Positions 22,714 to 34,343 of a stretch of 64,000 bases of DNA are shown here, piece by piece. The notes beneath the pieces were generated by a model. It saw only the letters and a list, made by a program, of their open reading frames with translations. It did no database searches and had not been told where the DNA came from. The DNA is from Ulota crispa (lineage: Eukaryota > Streptophyta > Bryopsida > Orthotrichales > Orthotrichaceae). Each line of letters opens with the position of its first letter. The first letter of the stretch is position 1. The DNA lies in the NCBI GenBank assembly GCA_963920765.1, contig OY987248.1:19006539-19070538 (forward strand), in the 5' to 3' direction. Both the position numbers and the translations under genes were made by a program.

Positions 22714-24948
22714 TTGGGTTTTATAACTTCTTATTATATCTCCAAGTTCCATTGAATTCTTGGAGCATGATGGGTTGAGAGATTGAAAATTTGAACCCAT
22801 ACTTTTGCAGCATGTCTTAATTCATTTAGAAATATTTATACGCCAATTTATTTGTTTTGAAACTTTGGTGATACCGGTATTAGAGTGGTATAGTTCTAAG
22901 CTTTAGGTCCAATAACAACAAAACCCTAACTTTAGAGCAATTCACACTAGTAATTTGACGCAAGTTACCCAAGGTTTTTTTGTTTTTTTGTTTGTTTCTA
23001 GTAATATTAGTTGGGTCTTTTACCACCCAATTAAGTTGGGATTTGGGGTTGAAGTAGCTCTTAAGAAGTTGAGATGTGAGACAAGTCAAAATCTTTCTTC
23101 ATGCACCAATGATGGGAATGTCCCTTTTATGCCAAATTTCTAGGAAAAAGACAAGACTATAGTGCTTACATGCCAAAGTACAAGATTTTGGAGTGAAGTC
23201 AAGGCTTTGCCTCAGGCATCTCTAGTATAAAGCCTCAATATATATACCAAACCTAATTTAAATACAAGGTCAAATAGTTTTCAATCGCACCAATTCAAGA
23301 GTTTTGTCAATTAGTAACATGTTAGGGCGTAGAGGTGTAGATTGCAAGTAGATACCATTTGAAACACAAGGACCATAGCTATGGGACATTGATTGCTAGA
23401 ATAACACTCTTTACAACATCCTCGTTTGGTTTTAACTTAAACGACTTTCCCGACAAGAGTCCAGAATTTACACATTATTCAAAAAACACATTAAATTTTC
23501 TTTGGGTGCCCTGTCTCAATAGATCAAGTAATTGCAAAATACATGTATTCATAGTAACCTGCTAAGTGTAAGTTGTTCCATGAGAAGCGAATGCAAGGCG
23601 ACAAGTTCTCAAAACAAATATGAAAAATGTGTGTATTTACAAAGGGAAGTGGGAGGAGTCCTTATAATTTATTGTAAGGATAATCTACGTGTAAGGGCAC
23701 AAAGTTACAAAATAATTACAAATATGGACTCATTCACAAAACCATCATTGTTCCTTGTTCACATTGAAATGCCATGATTCTTTTGGTACTTCCAAGAACC
23801 CTTCTCTAGTAGCCCTACTCACACACATGGATGTTATTTTTTGGCTCTTTCCACATTGCACTCAATCCTCCAATGTACTTTCCTTATGACTCCAAAGTCA
23901 AAGTTTTTCTTTGGCTCACCAATTAGATAATTGGAGAATGAGGTGTAGTTCAGACTAGCAATTGGACAAAATTATTGCAAACTTCATTGGTTGAAATATC
24001 AGTTTTGTCTATTGAAGAGTCTAGTGAAGAGTTCACACTCAAGGTTTGTCTGGTATTTCAACTTGCCATGTCACCAACCTAAATACCCACGTTAGCAAAC
24101 AAGAAAGTGAAATTTTGGGGCTTGCTCCAAGGATGGTACCAAACTTGCCCGGTAGAGGAACACTCTTGAAATGACACACCCAAACGGTGGATGACGTAGA
24201 AGTGTTCCTAGCGGATAAAACACTAGATAGGGTGCTAATTTTTGTATTTCATCCGACTGATAGTTTGAACCACGCTTGAAGCTAGATAATTGGAGAGTGA
24301 AGTAACAAAAGCATGTCACTTGCAATCTATGCCCCTGTTTGTAATTGTTTTGTGATTTTGTGTTGTTGCATGGGGGTAATGAGTCACAAGGCCGTCCACC
24401 GTCCTAAGGGGGAGGGGGGAGAAATGAACTTGGTCAAAGAGATAAACGTGGGTGATGCAGAAGAGGTGTTGGGGGAATGCCTGGTCTAAATTTGATGTTT
24501 TCTTGGGAACTCCGAACTCCAACACAGAAACACAGAAACACAGAAACACAGAGCCGAGAGAGAGACGAGAGAGGAGAGCAGCCTGAAGGCTTGTCTTCTG
24601 GAATGTTGGGTCACTGCCTTCAAGGCACATGCAATCCACAACATGCCTGCAATCCAAGCCGCTCTCTCACTTTAGCCTCGACCCCACCGTCCCAGCCCAG
24701 CGCAGTCCCATCCCCGGTTGCGCAGGCTGCCCCCCAGCAGTGTTTTTGTTTTCTGACCAATGGCTGTGTTGTATGGCTTTTTTTTTTTTTTAATACGTGA
24801 TTTGTAGCTTGTGGGCTCCATCCTATTTTTGGTTGGAGTTGAAGGTGGTTCCTATGCATGATTTTTGTAATATCATGAGATTTTTTTTATAGGCAAAAAT
24901 TATTCATTGACCTTTTTTTGAAAATATGCAAATAATCATTGGCATTAC
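22714..24948. other. Gene-free DNA with a GC-rich patch at 24340-24830
   Basis: No gene is recognised. The frames at 22955-23143, 23359-23565 and 23532-23777 are short and have no splice partners. At 24340-24830 base composition rises sharply, with a CAGAAACA microsatellite at 24519-24551 and a C-rich run. Frames on both strands (24477-24800 + and 24316-24657 -) overlap and cannot both be real. It could be a captured or decayed fragment of a host gene. Confidence 0.4.
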
Positions 24949-24952
24949 TTAA

Positions 24953-25311
24953 CCCTTAAAGGATGGATGGATCACCGTGTCTTGCCCTGCCTGTAGCATT
25001 CTATAGTGTTTTGCACATGGGCATCAGTAGTATTGCTTCAAAAAGTTGGAAAAGTGAACAGTGCATGATGCTCTCATGAAAATTGCAAGAAGGGCAGCTT
25101 GGGAGCTAACACCATGTTTTTGAATCTTATCACAATTTGGGTTACAAAAAAAAAAGGAATGCATCTTAAGAGGTATTTTTTTATCTTCCATGATGGACCA
25201 TGTGTTTATGCTCACTTCTAAAAAAAATCAAATGAAAAACGACTTTTTTTGAATCACAAATTCTTTTTGCAGAGTTGAAGGACGTTTTTTGTCCTCCTCG
25301 ATGTTTAAGGG
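24953..25311. mobile_element. TTAA-type MITE T14 (359-bp subfamily)
   Basis: CCCTTAAAGGATGGATGG at the left and GATGTTTAAGGG at the right, TTAA at 24949-24952 and 25312-25315. Same 359-bp length as 20475-20833 and high similarity throughout, despite a small insertion (TTTTTGAATCT) that is balanced by losses elsewhere. Confidence 0.85.
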
Positions 25312-25315
25312 TTAA

Positions 25316-26175
25316 TTAATGCATGAAGTTGGATTAGGTAACACTTCAAATAATTTTAAATTGATGATATCAATCTTCAATTTGATAAGAATTTTATGAA
25401 GACCTAGGTTCCAATGCAATTTTCATTAGTGCAATCTAGCATTTTTTGAAAAAAATTCCCTCCTTCTTTTTCTATAGGCTTGAAGTTTTTTTTTTTTTTT
25501 TTTTCAGGCAATTGGGACTTAAATTGCCCAAAAAAAAACCCTGCCCCAAGGACTTCTTCTCTGGGTCGCGTAGTTCAAGCCCTGGTTTAAAAGCCACCTT
25601 GTTGGATGTGCTGGATGGTAAGTACGCACAAAACCGCCCCTAACAAGCTCTGAGACATGCCACAGGCAATTTTCTGAGGATTTTGAAGCAGATGGTTGGT
25701 TGAGGCTACAAGTGTAACTTAGGTGATTTCAGAGTCCTTCTTGTGCATGTTGAAAAAATGAGAGCACTATCTCTCTTTTTTTTATAAGAACATCGGGAAA
25801 ATTTGACAAAAAAAATCTTTTACCAATAAAATTCACCCTTACACATATGACGCCCAGGGGTTTTTTTTTTTTTTTCAGTGGCGATTTAAAATGTTGTAGT
25901 GGTGCTCCAAATTTCAACATTCATCCACATATTGGGTAGAAAATATCACATTAGCACATAATACATGTCTATAATTTGGTTTTCATCCACAATTTGGCAA
26001 TTTCATCCAAGTTTTTTTTTTAAAATTTGAAGCTTTTTTGGCAATTTCATCCAAGTAATCTCGTTTTTTTTTCTATAGGCTTGGTGCCAATCAAAAAAAT
26101 CTAGTGCTTTTCTGCTCCAAATCTAAAAAAAAAACACTAATGACGCCTCCACCTTCCTATAAACTAAACCATTCA
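25316..26175. other. Intergenic DNA with homopolymer tracts
   Basis: Several T runs (25487-25505, 25860-25876) and a family-H-like stretch with TTTGGCAATTTCATCCA near 25990-26055. No gene recognised. Confidence 0.4.
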
Positions 26176-26183
26176 TTGCCCAA

Positions 26184-27448
26184 GGGGAATTGCTAAATCC
26201 ACCGCATCACACCTCTTTGCTAAATCCACTACATCAAGCCGTGTTTACCCCTAAAGCCATGGGGCTTTTATTTTGTCAAAAAACACTCAAAATTGCCATT
26301 TCTATGGCAAAGAGTAAAAACGTTTGAAAATTGGTCTTTTTGCATATCTATCCATAGGATCTTGTACTAGACTAGTAGAAGAATGTGGAAAAAAAATTCA
26401 TAAAATTTGCCCTCACTAATTGCAAGATATTTGCGTTTAAAGTGTAGAGAACAAACTTTTTTGCACATTACATGATTAGATTATTTTACTTTGAACTTTC
26501 TTTTTGCACCACAAAGTTTGAAGTTTTATTTTTTTATGGTGGAAATTTGAGTTGGGAATATTTGGGAAAAAATTAAAACAAAAAACACTTAATTTTCATT
26601 CTTAAAAAAATCATTAGGTAGAAGAAGGTATGAGATTGAACAAAAACTTAAACTGTTAATAACCTTGTAATGGAATTGAAATGCAATAGTCCCAATGGTG
26701 AGATTGTTCTAGAAAGCAAACTTCACCCATTCCCACAAATTTTTTTGAAAAAATGTTAAACTTGCATTCAAAAATGAAGTTTATAAGTTATTTTTTCAAA
26801 AAGATACTTGAATTGCCCAAAAAACAAGATTGTCCATAACTTTCTCATAACTAGTCCAAATGGAATGAATCAAAGCTTCAGATTTAGACAAAACTATAAC
26901 CTATGAGAAAAACATATTTAAAAAAAAATAAGTTTTTGTAAAAAAAATTCTACCCAATCTCCATAAATTTTTGCTTATCTGGACATAACTTTTGCTTGTA
27001 GGCATAGATTGGAATAAGAATTATATTCCCCAAAAGCTAATATGTTTTTATATCTTCAAAAAAAGTTTCAAAAAATAAAAACAAAAATTGAGACCATAGG
27101 TACGTGCTGGAAATCCCATTTGTCCTTCGAGAGGACAACAAGGCTTTATGAATTAAAGAGTTCCATAAAGAAAAGAAGAACAAATTTCATATTTATTGCA
27201 TGACTATTTAATGACTATTTAATGATGATGGTAGACATGTTTCTCTTTCTTATTTTTTTACTTTGTTTACTTTTTCTTTTCTTCTTTTTTTCACTCAGCT
27301 TAACTATCGTAACTGTAAGTATATATAACCTTGGAATAAGCATGTTTACCATCATCATTGGGAGGTCATTTGATAAACATGAAATTTTCCCTTTTTTCTT
27401 TACGGTACTCATTATACATGGTGTGATGTGTTAGATTTACCAATTCCC
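26184..27448. mobile_element. hAT-like MITE (family F2) split by a TTAA-type element
   Basis: The left end GGGGAATTGCTAAATCCACC and the inverted right end (GATTTACCAATTCCC) carry matching GGTGTGATG subterminal blocks. Flanking octamers TTGCCCAA (26176-26183) and TTACCCAA (27449-27456) match at 7 of 8, as expected for an 8-bp hAT duplication. Without the nested element at 26248-27152 it is about 360 bp. A further right-end copy lies at about 28490-28587. Confidence 0.65.
26248..27152. mobile_element. TTAA-type element T15 (A4 subfamily), nested in F2
   Basis: CCCCTAAAGCCATGGGGC at the left after TTTA (26244-26247); the right end is decayed to AAGGCTTTATGAA before TTAA (27153-27156). It is colinear with 18923-19989 but lacks the CACTA MITE, so it records the empty site. 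A subterminal TGTCCTTCGAGAGGACA hairpin is kept by compensating changes relative to the sister copy. Confidence 0.8.
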
Positions 27449-27611
27449 TTACCCAAAATGGTCAACAATATGTAGGTTATTGTTGGTCTCTTACTATTCA
27501 CCATTTTAGATACTTTGTCAATTCAAATTCTCATCCAAAAACAGGGTTTGACATTTGTTAGGATTGTTACTAGGTGCTCATCCTGGTTGTTCATAAGGAG
27601 AGCTGTTTCTA

Positions 27612-28258
27612 CAGTCGGATACAGTAATTTTACAAATTTTTTTGTAGTGAAATTTCAGCTAACTTCAGGATCTTTCAAAGGTCATAACTTCCTCAAAAAT
27701 TGTCTATTTTTGAAACCAAAAATTGTGTTGGAATACTATTGAAGGGTGTTACATGATTTGATAAAAAAAAAATCTGAAATTTTATAAATAATAAAAAAAC
27801 TTGGGCTACTTCCTATACAATGTACTTCCACCTCTTGCCAAAATCACCACTAGAATTTGATTGAGCTATACCACCACCAACAGCCAAAGAACAAGCAAGA
27901 AATGATACACATCATTCAAAGAGTATGGGATGAGGTATCCATGGAGCAACTAAATACTCTTATTACAAGTATGCCCAATCAATTCAAGTGGTGATTTCTA
28001 CAAGAGGTGGAAGTACTAGATGATAGACACAGTATATGAAGTAGCCAAATTTTTGTCATTTGTAAAATTTCAGTTTTTTTTTTTTTTTTTTTTTTTCCAA
28101 TTTTTATCAAATCATGTAGTACTCTTCTGTGTGATTCCAATGCAATTTGCCATTTCAAAATTGAACAATTTTTGAGGAAGATATGGCTTCTTAAAGTTGC
28201 TGAACTGTTGCTTGAAATTTCACTGCAAAAAAGTTCATAAGATTACTGTACCCGACTG
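27612..28258. mobile_element. Foldback element with CAGTCGGRTACAGTAA ends (family G)
   Basis: Arms of roughly 230 bp are inverted repeats of each other; the ends read CAGTCGGATACAGTAAT and its complement ATTACTGTACCCGACTG. Flanks are TA at the left and TG at the right, consistent with an eroded TA duplication of Tc1/mariner type. A T run of about 20 lies in the right arm. Other inverted blocks include GGTGGAAGTACT. No coding capacity. Confidence 0.65.
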
Positions 28259-28489
28259 TGCAAGTGTTACATAGAAAAATTGCAGTGCTTGATGTTTTTG
28301 TTTGATCAATGATCATTAGCACTTTATTTGGGCTCAGCCATATTGAATCAAACTGTGCAAGAATTTATCCAATGAAAACCAAACTTGTGGAACGTTAGCA
28401 TACTAAAATGTAATTGATATTCAAGCAAACGAACTTCAGGAATTTTTTTTGGGGTAGATTATTTCCTTGAAGACTCAAATAATGACCAT

Positions 28490-28587
28490 CTAACAAACAT
28501 AAAATTTGTCCTTCTTTTCTGGAACTCCTAAACATGGTGTGATGCGGTGGATTTAGCGAAAAGCGTGGTGGATATAACGATTCCCTT
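28490..28587. mobile_element. Right-end fragment of family F2
   Basis: The stretch AACATGGTGTGATGCGGTGG to GATTCCC matches the right end of 26184-27448, including an extra internal repeat GCGTGGTGGATATA. No matching left end was found upstream. Confidence 0.5.
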
Positions 28588-29317
28588 TTTAAAACTTGTC
28601 ATCCATTTGCATTGCTCTGTAAATCTCTCCGCAGTTCATCCTCCTTTTTGGGGGAGTTTTTGGTTTTAAACCCAAGTGAAATGAAGGTGGTTTCAAAACT
28701 CTGCATGAGCTGAAGGTACTATTATTCCTTATTTCCAAAAACAAGGGAAGGGTCATGGTACAAGCAGTTCCAAGTTAGGGTACTCTCCATTTCCCATATC
28801 AGAGGACCATTTGATCCTAGCACAGGACAGTGCAGGGCCATTGCAAGCTCCCAAAAAGAAATACAAAAATCAGTCCTTGTGTGTTTGTGTTATGTACTCA
28901 GCCCAACTGGTGCATGGCTTTTGCATGAAAAGCAGTTTAAAGCTACCAGAGGGCATGAGAAAAGCTTTGTCACAAAAACCCATACCAACTGATTTTGTGT
29001 CCCAAGCAGTTTGTCTCCATTTAGAGGCCGTTCATACTATGCCCTAAGACCCATTGAAATCTTAGCTTCTTATTGCTGGAGAGATGATACTTGCCGTTTC
29101 TAGCTTCCACACCATGCACTACACCCGGATTCACATATAAATACTTGCATGATATTGTCCGGACACATCTAAGGACAAACCTCCATGCAAAGGACATTAA
29201 ATTGTACATTCAAATTAAGGATTATTCTTGTAAGTTGAACAATGTTGTGGCAAGATTGTTGCTTTAGGAGACATAGGACCTTTTGCAATTAGCTGATCGA
29301 GTGCAAGATTTATGTAC
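28588..29317. other. Intergenic DNA
   Basis: Near-average composition with a few GC-richer stretches around 28790-29045; the frame at 28811-29047 lacks recognised motifs. No RNA gene. Confidence 0.4.
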
Positions 29318-29326
29318 TAAAATCAT

Positions 29327-30244
29327 GGGTAGTTTTGATGAATACCTCTGAAGTTTGCGGTATTTGTATAGAGATATCAGTGTTCATAAATTGCACAAAC
29401 ATTCAAACAATAGGGGGTTTCAGATATGTCGTTTAGAGGCAATTTTGTTTACGTGAATGAAATTGGTGAACAAGTTAGTCAAGCCACCGTTCATGTCCTC
29501 GTGACCACCAATTCAAATATCTAAATTGTAGTGAACTACTCACCGCCCTTTCAACTTTGCCCACAATCTCTAATTCCGTATAGATCTCTTGAACTCCATC
29601 ATTGTTGCTTCTAATCTGGAACCCTTCGTCTCCACAATTTCCGCTTCTAATCAAGATCTCTTCAGCTCTACCATTGTCGCTTCTCACGCATCACGATTCC
29701 TTGAATGACCTTGACTTGGCAATCAACTCTGCATCCAAATTGTTTAGAGGCGCGGAGCAAGAGCTAGAGGCTTGGAGCGCGAGCCGAGAGGCGGGCAACA
29801 ACACACACAGGCGCGGGCGCGGGCATGGGCGTGGGAGCGACAGGAACACAATCAGAGTTAGCGGGAGAGGCCAGGAGAGAGAGGCTTCACGTCGTTCACG
29901 CGTGAACGAGCCATGAGGATCTCCTTGAGGTCCTCATGGCTTGTTCACTTTTGTGACTTCAAGTTCACCATGAACAAAAACTTGCCCACAACCATTTGTT
30001 CACTATTTTTTTGAGATATCTGAAACCCCCTAATTTTTGTTGTTATGTATGCCACTTTCTTCTCCCTTTGTGAGCTCGCTTCTTCTTTCCTGTTTTGCAT
30101 GCTCACAGAGGGAGAAGGAGGTGGTGGCACAACAAAAAAATTGTCTAAAATTTATGGTCCAAGGATATTTGTGCAATTTCTGAAAAATCACTAATATCTC
30201 TATACAAATACTGCAAACTTCAAAGAAATCCATCAAGTTTTCCC
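29327..30244. mobile_element. Mutator-like element with GC-rich cargo (Pack-MULE-like)
   Basis: The ends GGGTAGTTTTGATGAATACC and its inverted counterpart AAGTTTTCCC belong to family E, and the 9-bp TAAAATCAT is perfectly duplicated (29318-29326, 30245-30253), the signature of Mutator-like transposition. The interior differs from the other family E MITEs: a second inverted repeat (GGGGGTTTCAGATAT, 29413 and 30030) encloses about 600 bp with a GC-rich block (29740-29935) of purine-rich GCGCGGGCGCGGGC sequence. This could be captured host DNA. The 104-codon frame inside (29602-29916) ends RGRGHGRG.. and has no recognised domain. Confidence 0.75.
29413..30030. mobile_element. Inner inverted-repeat insert within the Mutator-like element
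   Basis: GGGGGTTTCAGATAT faces ATATCTGAAACCCCC at the far end, both directly abutting family E sequence. This may be a separate nested transposon or an extended inner repeat. No convincing target duplication was found. Near the right it also contains the hairpin GAGCCATGAGGA/TCCTCATGGCT (29909-29941). Confidence 0.5.
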
Positions 30245-30253
30245 TAAAATCAT

Positions 30254-30829
30254 AAAGTTATATAATAACCGTATATATATTCTCTCTCAACTTCTATATA
30301 TCTTTAGCCTCTACAAACATTCATATATATCATCATAATAATTTTAATTCTAAACATCTCCCTCTCCCCTTTTTATACTCATGATCCACATTCACATTTG
30401 TTGTAATCAATTTTATTTTTGTTTTCCTTCTTTATTTATTCTTAACCATTTACTTAGTCATATTAACACAACTTCAACTATAATTTAAACATGTACACTA
30501 TGTTACAGCACAACAACAAGAGCCCATGTGAAAATACAAATGCCTGAATGAGGTGTTACTATGTGGCTAAAATCTGCCTTTACTGTAGTGGACAATGCAT
30601 AAAAAATCAAAACTTTAGAAATATTCATCCATGTAAATGAATTGTTAGTAGCAATTGGAACAAAGAGCATAGTTCGTAGGCTATCTAAGATACAAAGAGA
30701 GCTTGTAAACCTTTTTCATTTTCCTAAAGTGGATAAATTTGCAGCACGGCAAGTTTTATTTTGGTTCAAGAATAATATGCAAAAAGCTGATCCATTAGTA
30801 TCTCAACATATTAACACACAATGTAATTT
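30254..30829. other. Intergenic AT-rich DNA
   Basis: Very AT-rich (TATATAT stretches at 30265-30350). The 99-codon frame at 30642-30941 runs into the next inverted-repeat element, so it is unlikely to be a gene as it stands, although its first 60 residues have a balanced composition. Confidence 0.4.
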
Positions 30830-31205
30830 CCTTGATTGCAACTCTACTCGCCATTGTTGCACTACTATTTGTCAAGCAAATTTTAACTCATTGCTTGTTA
30901 CACCCCCGGCTTGTCAAGTTACATATATTCTTGTCGTATAGTGTTACTGAATCTTCCGGCCTTGCAACGTTATTTATTGATGTGCAAGCGCAAAGAAACA
31001 AGTGTTCGTAGCGTGCGGATGCCTCAATGACACAACAACAGATTGCTCTGCAACGCCACAAATAATGCTGCAATGCACCGAGATTCACTAATATTGTACG
31101 ACCATTATTTATGTAACTTGATGAGCTAAGGGTGTAACAAGCAACAAGTCAAAATTTGCTTCACAAATAACAGTGCAACAGTGAGAAGTAGAGTTGCAAC
31201 CAAGG
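30830..31205. mobile_element. Palindromic MITE (family J)
   Basis: The left end CCTTGATTGCAACTCTACTC and the complement of the right end CCTTGGTTGCAACTCTACTT continue as an inverted repeat for over 100 bp, through TTGTTACACCC and CAAGTTACAT. The 376-bp length and lack of coding fit a MITE. No clear duplication is visible at the flanks, so the superfamily is unknown. Confidence 0.65.
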
Positions 31206-31630
31206 ATAGATGTAGATTTTTTTTTATGGAATAAAGGGCACGTGATTGATTTCACAACATCCTGTAGAAGTACAATGCATTCACCATTTGGATCTCAAGT
31301 GCAGTAAAGAATAAAGCAACATGCAAAATATCCGTAATAATCAGCAACTCAAAATTATAATATAAATTCATTTTAAATACTAAAAGAATCTTTTCTTCAT
31401 TTTGACCCATTGAAAAATGTATAGGTGGACCACTTCTTTGTTATAAGTATTGCCATAGTCAATAAAAAGATGGGAGGAAAGTAACATTTAAGTTGAAGTA
31501 CATTGCCACAAAACTAGGGTCCATGTTAGTGATATGGCGGTGTTTGTCTCAATTAAACATTGTGCAAGACAATCTTGACATGTGAGTTTATAGACACAAA
31601 GATAATGTATTTCAAAGCTTATGAAAACTT

Positions 31631-32067
31631 ATGAGTCCTCCATAAGACCCTTAAGAACCCCTCTCAAGGGGGTCTCCTTAATTGTTTTAATTTGTATTTT
31701 GAAGTAACAAAAATTTTTTACACCTTATTATGTTTTTGATTACAATCATGGCTCACATTGGTATGTCCAATTTTCATTGGGCGTCACAATTACATGTACA
31801 TATTACCATGGTCTTTTTTCTCTATATTAAAATCTTTAACCTAGTACTTGTGAGGTTAACATTAGTTATGATTGTGTACAAGAGTAGGAGAATAATTAAG
31901 AAATTGTGACATAGTACTAGATTGCCATTTTCTATTCATAATTTATGTGATGTACAATAGGAAAGTCATATGAGGTAGAGACACTTCACACAGGCTTTTA
32001 ATGTACCCAATCTAAGCCCAATAAATGTTAAGAGAGACCATTCTTAAGGGCCTTGTGGAGGGTTCAT
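31631..32067. mobile_element. MITE with ATGARYCCTCCAYAAG ends (family K)
   Basis: The ends ATGAGTCCTCCATAAGACCC and the complement of CTTAAGGGCCTTGTGGAGGG match at about 20 of 25 bases, spanning 437 bp without coding capacity. A target duplication could not be established. Confidence 0.5.
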
Positions 32068-33090
32068 ATTTTTTCTAATGATAGATATTTTTTTGTCAAA
32101 AATTAAAGCCAAGCGCACTTAGACACAATAACTCCATTAAAAAAACTGTTAGAAGTTAGTGTAGTGTGCAAATGTATATTAGCATAAATGGATCTATTCC
32201 AAATGCACATTTTGTTTAATCTTCTAGTCACCTCACAAACAAGGCTTTGGAAATTGATTGAACACGTCTAGGAAGTAAAAGATGGGTATGCATTTGAAAT
32301 CCAAACACTAGTAGAAAACCTTGATAGAGGTCATGCTATTTTGTGTTAGGGTGCAACAAAATTGTGTTAGACTGCCTCTTCTGGACTTCCAGGCCACCTC
32401 TGTTGTTAATTTCCATTACCTATCTTGTTGTTGTTAATTTCCATTACCTATCTTGTTGACAGTAACATGGCATACTAAAAACTACGTTTTGAATGTAAGT
32501 AGTATGTTTATGAATGGGAAACATGTTCCTTATAAGTACTACCATGTCTATATGAGCAAGCGGAATCCAGCGTGGTAAGTCCATGACCAATGACATGGAG
32601 TTAATCTACATGGAAAATGACTTGGACTGGTAAACTAGCGTTCCAAAAGCATGTTGCAATTATTGCAAAGCACATGCAAAAGTCAATCAACCTAATTAGT
32701 ATGGGCCAATCCAAATTTTGACATTCCAGCTAATGACACGCTTACATTCACATAGTTCATCTGTGCGTTTCTTCAATCGCAACCACTTTCATTCCGCCTC
32801 AACACATTTCTCATATTAGCGAGGGTGTGTGCTTCAATAAAACTTAATCCAAATGGTATTCACGTATGTGGTATTAATACAACAATATTCAACAATAGTA
32901 AATGCTCTTCACATCACATACTTTTTGGCACTCTTGTTAAATTTCTGATGATTTGCAACATTGGATTTCACAATTCCTATTATGATTTCTCTGTATAGCA
33001 AATAATTCCATTACACCTTCTAGGAAACTTATAAGAGAGGATAAGTTCTTGTTGCGAGGAAGTTGTTGCAAAGTTTGTCATATAACATAT
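32068..33090. other. Intergenic DNA with an orphan CACTA end
   Basis: CACTAGTAGAAAACC at 32306-32320 is a typical plant CACTA left terminus. An inverted TTTTTCTACTAGTG stands at 37858-37871, but their subterminal sequences differ, so they may not be partners. A 26-bp direct duplication (TGTTGTTAATTTCCATTACC) occurs at 32400-32455. No gene recognised. Confidence 0.45.
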
Positions 33091-33098
33091 TAAATTTA

Positions 33099-33503
33099 AG
33101 GAATTGCTAAAGCCACACCCAAAATTGCTAACGCCACACCCCCAAGGTGTGCTTTGAGCATGAATTATGAGATTTAAATGTTGATTTTTAAAGTTTGAAG
33201 CAAATGATTTGTTTCACCTTCATCATTCTAACACTATTTAAATTTTTTTGGAGGTGCTTGAATTTGAAACTAAAATTATAAGACTTTTGAAATATTTAAT
33301 ACAAAAATACATCAAAAATTAGCAATGGTACAATAAAAGTTCAAAAAAAAATTGTATTTGTTTTTCTTTCTTTCAAGAAGGTGGTAATGCCTTGATTGAA
33401 TAAATAGTGGACCACTTGAATAAAAAAGTAGCATTAAATTTACAAAATACATGCTTACAAGGGTGTGGCATTAGCATATTTGGGTGTGGCTTTAGCAATT
33501 CCC
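33099..33503. mobile_element. hAT-like MITE (family F)
   Basis: The left end AGGAATTGCTAAAGCCACAC and the inverted right end GTGTGGCTTTAGCAATTCCC are followed by a second matching block (GCTAACGCCACACCC). A perfect 8-bp duplication TAAATTTA flanks the element (33091-33098, 33504-33511), matching hAT-type insertion. 405 bp, no coding capacity. Confidence 0.8.
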
Positions 33504-33511
33504 TAAATTTA

Positions 33512-34028
33512 TCATCAAAATTATACTGTAATAATATTCTATATAGCCACATGTAATTGCAGTATTTAAACTATATCATTACAAAGGCACTGGTATAGAT
33601 TTAACAATGTAAGGAACAAGAGAATAATACTAAGAGATAGGTATTTCATTTTTTTTGCCAATTAATACTTGATATCAGAAGTTTGTAAAGATCAAAACTT
33701 CCTTTTTGGTATTATTGCCTTGGCAATTTATAGTGTACCAAAACGATTTGAAAAGATCTAAACATGGATTTTTTTAATATATGTTTTTAATTAGACAACA
33801 ATACATAATTAACACAAAATAGCTTAAAATCCAAATGTTGAGTAGAACATAGCATGTTATTGAACAATCAAACAATTGAAAATAAAGTTTGAAGAATATG
33901 AAATGTTAAAAATAATACCAAAATTAAAGTAAATTCAATATTATATTTCTGCTTTGATGCATATGTGCAACAAGATTTCTTGGAAACCAATGCCCATTAG
34001 TAAAAAAATGGATTCTTGCCTTCTTTGA
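33512..34028. other. AT-rich intergenic DNA
   Basis: Nothing recognisable beyond low-complexity AT sequence. Confidence 0.4.
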
Positions 34029-34340
34029 GGTAGGAGCACCCATAAGCGTCAATCTAATTGTTTTGAACATGATGAGTATTAATAAACAACTAGCAAATTA
34101 TGGGATCCTATTAGGAACAGAAAAATAATAAGTTTGCAATTTTGAATGTATTATTTTGACGCTGTGAGAATAAATTGTGAATTTTTAAAAAGCAAACTGT
34201 CATTGTACTCATAACCACTATCAAGATTTCATGTTCACATGTTGTACATCCTTGTCATTACATCTATTTACTTCCAAATATTTTCCAAGATTTCAAAGCT
34301 GACGATTATGGGGATAGCGTTGCTTATAGGTGCTCCTACC
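34029..34340. mobile_element. GGTAGGAG-type MITE, copy B2b
   Basis: Begins GGTAGGAGCACCCATAAGCG and ends TTATAGGTGCTCCTACC; 312 bp and colinear with the 309-bp copy at 7918-8226. The right flank is TTA; the left flank is TGA, so one side of the duplication has changed. Confidence 0.75.
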
Positions 34341-34343
34341 TTA

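Noticed and set aside
24477..24800. 107-codon frame in the GC-rich patch
   Set aside because: A - strand frame of similar length overlaps it, it includes a microsatellite and a poly-T tail, and no motif is recognised.
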